Source: Leptolyngbya sp. 'hensonii'
Lineage (GTDB): Bacteria; Cyanobacteriota; Cyanobacteriia; GCF-001939115
Direction of reading: 5' to 3'
Assembly: GCF_001939115.1 (NCBI RefSeq)
Contig: NZ_MQTZ01000056.1
Coordinates: forward strand, 1-61,567
DNA: 61,567 nt
Part shown: positions 55,058 to 61,567 of the stretch, in pieces
Layout of the letters: every line of letters begins with the position of its first letter
Position numbering within the stretch: position 1 is the stretch's first letter
The notes under the pieces: model-generated
Database searches by the model: none
What the model was told of the DNA's origin: nothing
The model's input: only the letters and a program-made list of their open reading frames with translations
Made by a program: the position numbers and the translations under genes

Positions 55058-55813
55058 ATGAAAATTAGTCAATTTTTACGCCTTGCCCTGATGGCAGGGC
55101 TAAGTTTCTATTTAGTGGTGGGTTCTCCCGCGCCCGCCCAAGCCATGCACATCATGGAAGGGTTTCTACCTGTAAGCTGGGCCATGTTCTGGTGGGGGTT
55201 GTTCCTGCCCTTTTTTCTCTGGGGGCTACGATCGCTGACTCGCATTACCCGTCAGCATCCCGAAACAAAGCTGTTGCTGTCCCTGGCTGGAGCCTTTACC
55301 TTTGTGCTCTCGGCCTTGAAGATTCCATCCGTGACTGGAAGTTGCTCCCATCCCACGGGAACGGGCCTGGGATCGGTTCTGTTTGGTCCCGCAGTCATGT
55401 CCGTTTTGGGTGCCCTGGTGTTATTGTTTCAGGCCCTGCTCCTGGCCCATGGTGGCTTGACGACCCTGGGAGCTAATGCCTTTTCCATGGCCGTTGTCGG
55501 TCCTTTGGTGGCCTATGGCGTCTACCATCTGGTGATGAAATCCAGTGGCAGACAGACCCTGGCCATTTTCCTGGCTGCCACCCTGGCTGACCTGCTGACC
55601 TATATCACCACCTCGATTCAGTTGGCCCTGGCCTTTCCGGCTGCCAATGGGGGAGTGGTGGCCGCATTTGCCAAATTCGCCGGGATTTTTGCCGTGACCC
55701 AGATGCCCCTGGCAATTAGCGAAGGTCTACTCACGGTCCTGGTATGGAACTGGCTGCAATCCTACAGCCCGGAAGAACTGAAGCTACTCAATTTGATCAA
55801 ACAGGAGTCCTGA
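55058..55813 (+). CDS. cbiM: Cobalt ECF transporter substrate-binding permease CbiM
   Basis: Membrane protein of 251 residues. A signal peptide ([21 protein letters not shown]) precedes MHIMEGFLP, the N-terminal metal-binding segment typical of cobalt-type CbiM. Further marks are [18 protein letters not shown] and [18 protein letters not shown]. Six or seven transmembrane helices. ATG 55058 is the real start, since the upstream in-frame stretch from 55001 is riboswitch sequence. It is the first gene of a B12-riboswitch-controlled cbiMNQO operon; the next gene follows after 4 bp. Confidence 0.95.
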   Translation: MKISQFLRLALMAGLSFYLVVGSPAPAQAMHIMEGFLPVSWAMFWWGLFLPFFLWGLRSLTRITRQHPETKLLLSLAGAFTFVLSALKIPSVTGSCSHPTGTGLGSVLFGPAVMSVLGALVLLFQALLLAHGGLTTLGANAFSMAVVGPLVAYGVYHLVMKSSGRQTLAIFLAATLADLLTYITTSIQLALAFPAANGGVVAAFAKFAGIFAVTQMPLAISEGLLTVLVWNWLQSYSPEELKLLNLIKQES

Positions 55814-55817
55814 ACTG

Positions 55818-56138
55818 ATGAAGCAAGGCCATCAAGGTTGGAATAGCGGGCTGATGATTGCGGGTGTCGTGGTCTTGGCGATCGCCCCCCTGATTTTCGT
55901 CCGGGGCGCAGAATTTGAAGGTGCAGATAGCAAAGCAGCAGCAGTAATTCAGGACATTAATCCAGAGTATCAGCCCTGGTTTAAGCCCGTTTTTGAGCCT
56001 GCCAGTGGCGAAATTGCCTCCCTGCTGTTTGCGTTGCAGGCAGGGCTGGGAGCTGGAGTGATGGGCTATGTTATTGGGTTATATCGCGGTCGGCAGGAGC
56101 AGGCACAGGTGCAATCCCGGCAGCAGCTAGAAGAATAG
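55818..56138 (+). CDS. cbiN: Cobalt transport protein CbiN
   Basis: Small 106-residue membrane protein with two helices (LMIAGVVVLAIAPLIFV and SLLFALQAGLGAGVMGYVIGLY) around an extracytoplasmic loop containing FEGADSKAAAVIQDINPEYQPWFKPVFEPASGE, the typical CbiN loop. In studied systems it helps CbiM load Co2+. It lies 4 bp after cbiM and 3 bp before cbiQ. Confidence 0.93.
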   Translation: MKQGHQGWNSGLMIAGVVVLAIAPLIFVRGAEFEGADSKAAAVIQDINPEYQPWFKPVFEPASGEIASLLFALQAGLGAGVMGYVIGLYRGRQEQAQVQSRQQLEE

Positions 56139-56141
56139 CCC

Positions 56142-56936
56142 ATGCATCATCACCTGGATGCCTATGCATACACCAATCGGCTCGGACAACTTCCGCCCAT
56201 TCAGAAGCTCTCCTTTGTTCTGGTGGTGTTGCTAATGGCTTTGATGGCTCACCCTCCTACCCAGGGTGCGATCCTTCTCTGGATGGCCCTGTGGACGATC
56301 GGATATGCGGGGATTCCGGTCAGGGTCTATTGCCATGTTTTTGGCATGGCTGCCTTCTTTTTGGGCCTGAGTATTCCGGCACTGGTCTTGGAAATGGTCT
56401 CTGTTCAGGATTTTGCAACGGTGCAAGGAAATTCCCTGGGAGGGGTCGTTCTGGCCCACTGGTATGTCTTTGTCAGTCACTCCGGTCTGATCCAGGCCGG
56501 TGAAATTAGCCTGCGATCGCTGGCCAGTGTGGCCTGTTTATTGTTGATTCTATTCACAGTTCCTTTTTCAGAACTCTTGACTGTTTTGCGCCATTGTCGA
56601 GTTCCAACTGTATTGCTGGATTTGTTGCTTTTAATGTATCGCTTTTTGTTCTTATTTCTGGATGTTGCCACCCAGTTACAGTTAGCCCAGCAGGCCAGAG
56701 GCGGGTATCGTACCCGGAAACGCTGGATGGAGAGTGTGGCTTTGCTGGCCGGACAATTACTGGTGCGATCGCTGCAACGGTATCAACAGTTCTCTTTGGG
56801 ATTAGCTGCCCGAGGGTTCAATGGCGACTTGCAGGTGTATTCAACCCAGTCCTACACTTACTCCACCCGCTACGCCCTGGAATCTGTCCTGGGCTGTGTC
56901 GGGCTTGTGATTTTAGATCGGAGATTCTTCCCTTAA
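56142..56936 (+). CDS. cbiQ: Cobalt ECF transporter T component CbiQ
   Basis: Integral membrane protein of 264 residues. It has about five to six helices (LSFVLVVLLMALMA, VFGMAAFFLGLSIPALVLEM, LASVACLLLILFTV, LLDLLLLMYRFLFLFLDVA) and the two Ala-Arg-Gly coupling motifs (AQQARGGY and GLAARGFNG) that touch the ATPases. The frame is intact. It depends on an ATPase whose own gene, next in the operon, is disrupted by an IS. Confidence 0.93.
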   Translation: MHHHLDAYAYTNRLGQLPPIQKLSFVLVVLLMALMAHPPTQGAILLWMALWTIGYAGIPVRVYCHVFGMAAFFLGLSIPALVLEMVSVQDFATVQGNSLGGVVLAHWYVFVSHSGLIQAGEISLRSLASVACLLLILFTVPFSELLTVLRHCRVPTVLLDLLLLMYRFLFLFLDVATQLQLAQQARGGYRTRKRWMESVALLAGQLLVRSLQRYQQFSLGLAARGFNGDLQVYSTQSYTYSTRYALESVLGCVGLVILDRRFFP

Positions 56937-56957
56937 CCCCTCACGTTCCCACCCCAC

Positions 56958-57274
56958 ATGGCTGCTCCGCTGCTGGAATTCCATCAGGTTTCCTACACTT
57001 ACCCCGGTGCCCGTCATCCTGCGATCGCTGAATTAACCCTGGCCATTCCAGCAGGGCGAAAGACAGCCATTCTGGGGCACAATGGCTGTGGCAAATCGAC
57101 CCTGTTATTTCTGGCGGATGGGCTATATCGGCGCAGTGGGGGGGTGATTACCTGGAAAGGGGAGTCTTTGCAATACACCTCCCGTGCCCTGAACCTGTGG
57201 CGACAACGGATTGGATTGGCCTTTCAAGACCCGGAACAACAACTGGTCGCTGCAACGGTGGCCGAAGATATTTC
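56958..57274 (+). pseudogene. cbiO: cbiO 5' fragment, interrupted by IS1-family element
   Basis: First 105-106 codons of a cobalt ECF ATPase: YTYPGARHPAI, Walker A (LGHNGCGKST), and Q loop (GLAFQDPEQQLVAATVAEDIS). The frame then runs eleven codons into the IS and stops. Removing the IS and one copy of GATATTTC restores a continuous frame (AEDIS-YGLCNLQLP) into the 3' fragment at 58186. The break falls between Walker A and the signature motif, so neither half can hydrolyse ATP alone. It lies 21 bp after cbiQ. Confidence 0.93.
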
Positions 57275-57338
57275 GGTAGTGCGTCAAACTGATGTGGGTC
57301 TGGTAGAGTAAGGAATCAACGATTCACCTACTCAAGCT

Positions 57339-57710
57339 ATGGAATGTAAGCTCTGCGGTCATTCTAAGACTCACAAGCATGGCAAGATGCCGAATGGGCA
57401 TCAACGCTACTTTTGCCTGGGGTGCCAACAAACCTTCTCAGAGAGTTTTGACACCCTCTACTACTACCGTCACGTCAGTCCAGAGCAAATTCAACAAGTC
57501 CTGCAAGCTCACAGTGAGGGCACCAGTTTACGAGGGATTAGTCGGATTAGCGGGTTAGCTTATAACACGGTAGTGAGTATTATTCGACGAGCGAGTAGCA
57601 AAGCTCAACTCATCCACAATCAGGAGGTGGCTCAAGTTGAAACCGAGGAGGTGAGTGCTGATGAGATGTGGTCCTTTGTGCAAAAAAACAGAAGCAATGT
57701 CTGCCCCTAG
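57339..57710 (+). CDS. IS1-family InsA protein
   Basis: Protein of 123 residues made when no frameshift occurs. It has an N-terminal zinc-finger (MECKLCGHSKTHKHGKMPNGHQRYFCLGCQQTF, with four Cys) and a helix-turn-helix (GTSLRGISRISGLAYNTVVSIIRRA), so it should bind the IS ends and repress. It ends 21 bp after the slippery site. Confidence 0.88.
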   Translation: MECKLCGHSKTHKHGKMPNGHQRYFCLGCQQTFSESFDTLYYYRHVSPEQIQQVLQAHSEGTSLRGISRISGLAYNTVVSIIRRASSKAQLIHNQEVAQVETEEVSADEMWSFVQKNRSNVCP

Positions 57711-58168
57711 AATTAGACCTGGGAGACTGTTGGGTGGGGTTGAGTTTAGCCAATAGCAGTGGGCTGATCTTGGCGGCCCGTGTGGGAAAGCATACGGATG
57801 AGTTGATTGAAGAACTGATGGTCACAACGGAAGGAAAAACGGAGTGCAAACAGTGGAATAGCGATGATTGGGGAGGGTATGAACGAGTCCTTCCACCAGA
57901 AATTCATCATCACATTGGTAAGGATAAAACCCAACGATTAGAGAGAACCAATGGTATTATCCGGCAACAAACAGGACGGTGGCATCGACGGCAAAACAAG
58001 TTTGGCAAGGTGTGGGAGCAAACGAAGGTGACTACACGATTGGTTGTCAGTTATTTCAATTGGATTTGGCGGCATAGCCGATTCAAAACCACAGCATCTC
58101 AACGAGCAAACTTGGCAGCAGAGCCTTGGACTTGGCAAGACTTCGCAACTTATCCAACAATTATTTGA
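57339..58168 (+). CDS. IS1-family transposase InsAB', by -1 programmed frameshift
   Basis: Full transposase of about 276 residues made by slipping back one base at the heptamer AAAAAAC (57683-57689), the same signal used in IS1. After it the frame reads Q-K-Q-C-L-P-L-E and continues through DLGDCWVGLSLANSSGLILAARVGKHTDELIEELM to the stop at 58168. Catalytic residues fit a DDE pattern: Asp in SADEMWSF, Asp in SDDWGGYERVL, and Glu in RLERTNGIIRQQTGRWHRRQNKFGK. The second frame alone (open from 57668) has no plausible start, which supports the frameshift. Confidence 0.88.
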
Positions 58169-58185
58169 TGCACAACCGATATTTC

Positions 58186-58714
58186 CTACGGCCTGTGCAA
58201 TTTGCAATTGCCTGCAGCGGAAATTGCCCGTCGCCTGGACCAGACCCTGGCGGATTTTGCCCTGGAAGATCTGGCCCATCAGCCCCTGCATCACCTCAGC
58301 TTGGGGCAAAAACGCCGGGTGGCTCTGGCGGGGGTGATGGCCTTACAGCCTGAGTTGCTGTTGCTGGATGAACCCACCGCCTATCTGGATGGATTGCAAA
58401 CGGGCAAACTGCTACAAGAACTGGACCGCATTCATGGGCAGGGCACCACGATCGTGATGGCAACCCACGATCTGGACCTGGCCTATGGCTGGGCCGATTG
58501 GATCCTGGTGCTGCACGCAGGGCAGCTCATCCTGTCGGATTGTCCCCAGGCTGTTTTCACCGATAGGGTTCTGTTAGAGGAATTACAACTGGGAATGCCC
58601 CTGCTGCTACAGGTCTGGTACAGCCTGCCAGAGCATCTGCGGCAATCGCAACTGGCTCCACCGACAACGATCGCAGAGTTACGGGCGCGCTATCCATCGT
58701 CAGCGGATGGATAG
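58186..58714 (+). pseudogene. cbiO: cbiO 3' fragment
   Basis: Remaining 175 or so codons of the cobalt ECF ATPase: signature LSLGQKRRVALAG, Walker B ELLLLDEPTAYLDG, and H loop VMATHDLDLAYGWAD. No stop codons or frameshifts have built up. A TTG at 58202 could allow internal initiation, but the product would lack Walker A. Together the fragments give an ATPase of about 281 residues, a normal length. The 262 bp downstream to 58976 hold no recognised gene. Confidence 0.92.
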
Positions 58715-58976
58715 CTGGCTTAGCCGCTGATGTCTTATTGCTCCTCTGTAACAATTGTGGTGAGGGTTGAGAAAATTAGCGATACTTGAGATAAGGCGTA
58801 TCCATACAAATCATCACGATAGAGATTTGAATTGAGCCCTGGTGAGCGATCGTCAGTTGTTTTATTCATCATTCCAGTTGCCTTTTTAAGCCCTTTAATT
58901 CACTAAAACTTGCAATCAACTTGCGATTGCCATCCCTCATACGAAACAGATGAGTTTGAGAGGTGGAAGATAGACC

Positions 58977-60623
58977 ATGTGGATTGGAAATTACCTGATT
59001 CAAAGGCTTTACGATCAGGGTGTCCGTCATGTGTTTGGGGTTCCGGGCGATTTTGTTTTGGGGTTTGATAAACTCCTCGAAGAAAGTTCTTTGATCGAAT
59101 TCGTGAATACCTGTGATGAGCAGGGGGCAGGATTTGCAGCAGATGCTTATGCCCGTTTGCAAGGGTTGGGAGCAGTCTGTATCACTTACTGTGTGGGTGG
59201 ATTGAAGGTGGCCAATACAACGGCTCAAGCCTATGCAGAAAAGTCTCCCGTTATCGTCATCAGTGGCTCTCCAGGGATGGATGAGCGGGTTAAGAATCCG
59301 CTGCTGCACCACAAAGTGCGAGAGTTTGATACCCAATTTAAGGTGTTTCAGCAATTGACGGTGGCCTCGACGGTAATCGATCGCCCGGACACGGCCTTTC
59401 AGGAAATCGATCGGGTCATTGCTGCGGCCCTCCGCTATAAACAACCCGTTTACATTGAATTGCCTCGCAACCTCGTGCATCAGCCAGGACACCCTAACTA
59501 CCAGTGGGCTGTCAGTCCAGAGCCAAGCGATGAGAATGCTCTCAAAGAAGCCCTGGAAGAAGCCCTCACCCTGATTAACCAAGCCCACCGCCCCGTGATT
59601 CTGGCTGGGGTGGAACTGCATCGCTTTGGGCTGCAAGATAGCCTGATGCAACTGGTCGAAAAAACCAATATTCCGGTTGCCGTTACCCTACTCAGTAAGT
59701 CGGTGTTTAATGAACAGCATCCCTGCTACCTGGGCATTTATGCCGGAGCGATGGGCCATCCAGATATCCAGCATTATGTGGAAACCAGTGACTGCCTGAT
59801 TTTACTGGGGGCTTTCATGACGGACCTGGATCTGGGTGGATTTACAGCCCATCTCGATCCCAAACGATCGATCAAAGTCACGAATGAGAAAACCTTAATT
59901 CAATACCACACCTATGAGGACATTCGCCTGCAGGACTTTATGCAGGGGTTAATTGCTGCCCCGATCCGTCCTCGCCCCCTGGATTTGCCCCAGCGAGTTC
60001 AACCGTCCCTGGCGGTGTTCCCGCTCCCGGAACAAAAGATAACCCTGCAACGACTGTTTGACCGGTTGAATCGGTTTATTGATGACAATACGATCGTCAT
60101 CGCTGACCCCGGAGATGCCCTGTTTGCAGGGGTGGATCTGCTGATGCACCATCATACGGAGTTCCTCTCCCCGGCCTATTATGCTTCCCTGGGGTTTGCC
60201 GTTCCAGCCAGTTTGGGCACCCAGTTGGCGAAACCGAACCTCCGGCCTCTGGTTTTGGTGGGGGATGGGGCGTTTCAGATGACCGGGATGGAACTGTCCA
60301 CCATTGCCCGGTATCACCTGAATCCGATCGTGATTGTGATTAATAACCAGGGCTACGCAACGGAACGTCCGATGCAGGATGGCAAGTTTAATGACATCTT
60401 GAACTGGAAGTATAGCCGCCTGCCAGAACTCCTGGGAACTGGGGTAGGATTTGAAGTCACCACCGAAGTGGAGTTGGAGGAAGCCTTACTGTTCAGTCGG
60501 ATGAATCAGGACAGCTTTTGCATTCTGGATGTGCAGATTGATGCTACAGATGTATCCATGGCCCTCAAGCAACTCACGGGTGCTTTGGGGGCAAAAGTTA
60601 GATCATCTCAATCGACCAGTTGA
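58977..60623 (+). CDS. Thiamine-diphosphate 2-oxo-acid decarboxylase (pyruvate/indolepyruvate decarboxylase family)
   Basis: Enzyme of 548 residues. It has the three-domain layout of pyruvate and indolepyruvate decarboxylases: N-terminal Pyr domain (GVRHVFGVPGDFVLGF, catalytic Glu in CDEQGAGFAADAYAR, His-His in LLHHKVREFDTQ), a middle domain, and a C-terminal PP domain with the ThDP signature GDGAFQMTG...IVINNQGY. The His-His pair separates this group from acetolactate synthases. The product is an aldehyde plus CO2; pyruvate, phenylpyruvate or indolepyruvate are possible substrates and the sequence does not decide. It overlaps the 3' end of the opposite gene by 21 bp. Confidence 0.9.
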   Translation: MWIGNYLIQRLYDQGVRHVFGVPGDFVLGFDKLLEESSLIEFVNTCDEQGAGFAADAYARLQGLGAVCITYCVGGLKVANTTAQAYAEKSPVIVISGSPGMDERVKNPLLHHKVREFDTQFKVFQQLTVASTVIDRPDTAFQEIDRVIAAALRYKQPVYIELPRNLVHQPGHPNYQWAVSPEPSDENALKEALEEALTLINQAHRPVILAGVELHRFGLQDSLMQLVEKTNIPVAVTLLSKSVFNEQHPCYLGIYAGAMGHPDIQHYVETSDCLILLGAFMTDLDLGGFTAHLDPKRSIKVTNEKTLIQYHTYEDIRLQDFMQGLIAAPIRPRPLDLPQRVQPSLAVFPLPEQKITLQRLFDRLNRFIDDNTIVIADPGDALFAGVDLLMHHHTEFLSPAYYASLGFAVPASLGTQLAKPNLRPLVLVGDGAFQMTGMELSTIARYHLNPIVIVINNQGYATERPMQDGKFNDILNWKYSRLPELLGTGVGFEVTTEVELEEALLFSRMNQDSFCILDVQIDATDVSMALKQLTGALGAKVRSSQSTS

Positions 60624-61298
60624 GGAACGAGGTTGATGTGGCTTTTTCTGATTCAAGAAAATCAACACCAGCAGAGATAGAAGGTTAAGTGCAATCTTTA
60701 CCTCTGGATCTTCGGGTGACCATGAAAAAGATGTATAGAAACCCCACAGAGAACCAAGATGAACGTTAACCTCAGCACCAAACCGAGGAGAGAGAATCAA
60801 CCCCAAAATTACTTGTGCTCCTGATACAAAAGTGTAACTAATGCCATTGGATACACTAATTTGCAAGACCTGGCAGAACTGGATCACCTGGGACAGGAAA
60901 TACCCTCTGAGCTGTCCCTGCCACAGCCATATCCCAGCTAGCACGCTCAGGCAATATAGAGTCAGAAAAAAGGCAATCACTGGGAAGTAACTGCCCAGTA
61001 CGCTTGGCTGGAGTGCCACGCTTTCGAGAATAGAGACTATACCTAGCACACCACCCAAGGTTTCCAAGACTGCGATGGCTGTGATGAATTTGCCAGAGGA
61101 ATCAGTAGCTTTGGGCTGGGTAGTTTTCGGTGTGGGTACAGCCAATTGCTTTTTGGCTGAGGCTTTTGTTTCTGGTAGAGTTGGCTGTACAGGCTTAACA
61201 TCAACCTGATCAATTATCTGATGATTGGACAAAGTTATATCTGAAGCACTGGCGCTCAATTCTACATCTTTTATCCAGGCAAATCGCTGCGAGTGCAT
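60603..61298 (-). CDS. Hypothetical multi-pass membrane protein
   Basis: Protein of about 231 residues that I do not recognise. The first 80 or so residues are soluble, rich in Thr, Pro and Lys (VKPVQPTLPETKASAKKQ). Four hydrophobic segments follow (AIAVLETLGGVLGIVSILE; YFPVIAFFLTLYCLSVLAGIWLW; a long one around VIQFCQVLQISV...VSGAQVILGLIL; ALNLLSLLVLIFLN). ATG 61298 (MHSQRF) is chosen; ATG 61334 would overlap the transposase gene and its first residues would derive from the insertion element. Close contact with an IS end suggests the upstream region, and perhaps the N-terminus, has been altered. Confidence 0.65.
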   Translation of the reverse strand: MHSQRFAWIKDVELSASASDITLSNHQIIDQVDVKPVQPTLPETKASAKKQLAVPTPKTTQPKATDSSGKFITAIAVLETLGGVLGIVSILESVALQPSVLGSYFPVIAFFLTLYCLSVLAGIWLWQGQLRGYFLSQVIQFCQVLQISVSNGISYTFVSGAQVILGLILSPRFGAEVNVHLGSLWGFYTSFSWSPEDPEVKIALNLLSLLVLIFLNQKKPHQPRSSTGRLR

Positions 61299-61314
61299 CC
61301 CAGTTTTGTAAGAC

Positions 61315-61567
61315 TCATTTTGAGAATTGACCATTCAGGTAAGCACAGCGCTGCTTGAGTACTTGTGGTACGTTGTTCTTTTCCCACTGTGCTCCCGATA
61401 TCTTGATGCGCTGCCCGATTTGTTTGACCGTCGATTCAATCGCACCAGAACCAATGGAGATGCCTTCGGCTTGATAATAGCCGTAGTTGACAATCCGCTG
61501 TCGATGCTTACTGAGGTAGCCAATGAAAGTCGCAACCCGCTCGTGTTTCCAATCGTCAAACTGGGCG
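61315..61567 (-). CDS. ISKra4-family transposase, C-terminal part (cut by window edge)
   Basis: The last 83 codons of a transposase run in from the window end on the minus strand. The block YGYYQAEGISIGSGAIEST (Glu expected to be the third catalytic residue) followed by KQIGQRIKISGAQW and VLKQRCAYLNGQF is the C-terminal signature of ISKra4-type transposases. The reading frame is open throughout. The stop codon lies 16 bp before the start of the membrane-protein gene, so the IS end must lie in or beside that gene. Confidence 0.85.
   Translation of the reverse strand, partial: AQFDDWKHERVATFIGYLSKHRQRIVNYGYYQAEGISIGSGAIESTVKQIGQRIKISGAQWEKNNVPQVLKQRCAYLNGQFSK

Larger units (their letters stand above)
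57275..58177 (+). mobile_element. IS1-family insertion sequence (903 bp) in cbiO
   Basis: Complete element. Terminal inverted repeats are GGTAGTGCGTCAAACTGAT (left) and GGTTGTGCATCAAATAATT (right, reverse complement). Perfect 8-bp target duplications GATATTTC flank it (57267-57274 and 58178-58185). It carries two overlapping frames joined by a -1 frameshift, the IS1 arrangement. The intact ends, duplications and frames point to a recent insertion. Confidence 0.93.

Noticed and set aside
57668-58168. Second IS frame as an independent gene
   Set aside because: It has no plausible start or ribosome-binding site and joins the first frame through the AAAAAAC slippery site.
1-61567. CRISPR arrays, rRNA genes, prophage or plasmid replication genes
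   Set aside because: No short regular repeats with unique spacers, no rRNA-like sequence, and no phage structural, integrase or replication proteins were seen on either strand.

Overview
The window is chromosomal DNA from a cyanobacterium. Supporting signs are many HIP1-type GCGATCGC palindromes, an SLH-OprB (SomA-type) outer-membrane porin, a tmRNA whose tag reads ANNIVPFARKAVAVA, a high-light-inducible protein (HLIP) gene behind RpaB-type HLR1 boxes, cyanobacterial multidomain histidine kinases, and a rplS-trnW pair. A hormogonium-type amidase-like protein hints at a filamentous lineage, but the genus cannot be named from sequence alone.

Layout. 1-540: end of an IS630-family transposase. 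0.6-8.1 kb: signalling cluster (REC-histidine kinase, SomA-like porin, REC-wHTH-Hpt-REC-GGDEF regulator, membrane histidine kinase, single-domain response regulator). 8.2-8.6 kb: ssrA. 8.6-17.4 kb: WGR/HEAT-repeat protein, diguanylate cyclase, VWA lipoprotein translationally coupled to a Ser/Thr kinase with pentapeptide repeats, an F420-reductase-like dehydrogenase and a small secreted protein. 17.4-26.5 kb: hybrid kinase with a candidate bilin-binding GAF domain, a second GAF-PAS kinase, an exported unknown protein, and an amidase-fold protein that has lost its expected metal ligands. 26.8-33.2 kb: STAND NTPase with 14 WD40 repeats, then a divergent carotenoid-oxygenase-like protein. 33.2-36.1 kb: complete ECF transporter for nickel or cobalt. 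36.3-39.7 kb: rplS, a 12-bp tandem repeat, tRNA-Trp, a MITE-like element, a DEAD-box helicase and tatD. 39.8-51.8 kb: giant GDPD/phytase-like RTX protein, a 1557-residue hybrid kinase, a GAF-GGDEF protein, a YdeI-family protein and a DUF364 protein. 52-54 kb: a 'metallo-mystery pair' (MbnP-like protein plus MbnH-like di-heme enzyme). 54.1-58.7 kb: a small membrane protein, an HLIP, then a cobalamin riboswitch controlling cbiMNQO, in which cbiO is split by an IS1-family element. 59-61.6 kb: a 2-oxo-acid decarboxylase, a membrane protein, and the end of an ISKra4-family transposase.

How the parts fit. Sensory transduction and cyclic-di-GMP proteins dominate: five histidine kinases, two stand-alone response regulators, two apparently active GGDEF proteins and one degenerate GGDEF domain. 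A second theme is metals. There are two ECF uptake systems, only one of which carries a visible B12 riboswitch and is damaged, and a copper-linked MbnP/MbnH-like pair. Mobile DNA is frequent and fresh: an IS1 copy with perfect 8-bp target duplications, fragments of two other IS families at the window edges, and two kinds of MITE-like hairpin element, one inserted exactly at a stop codon.
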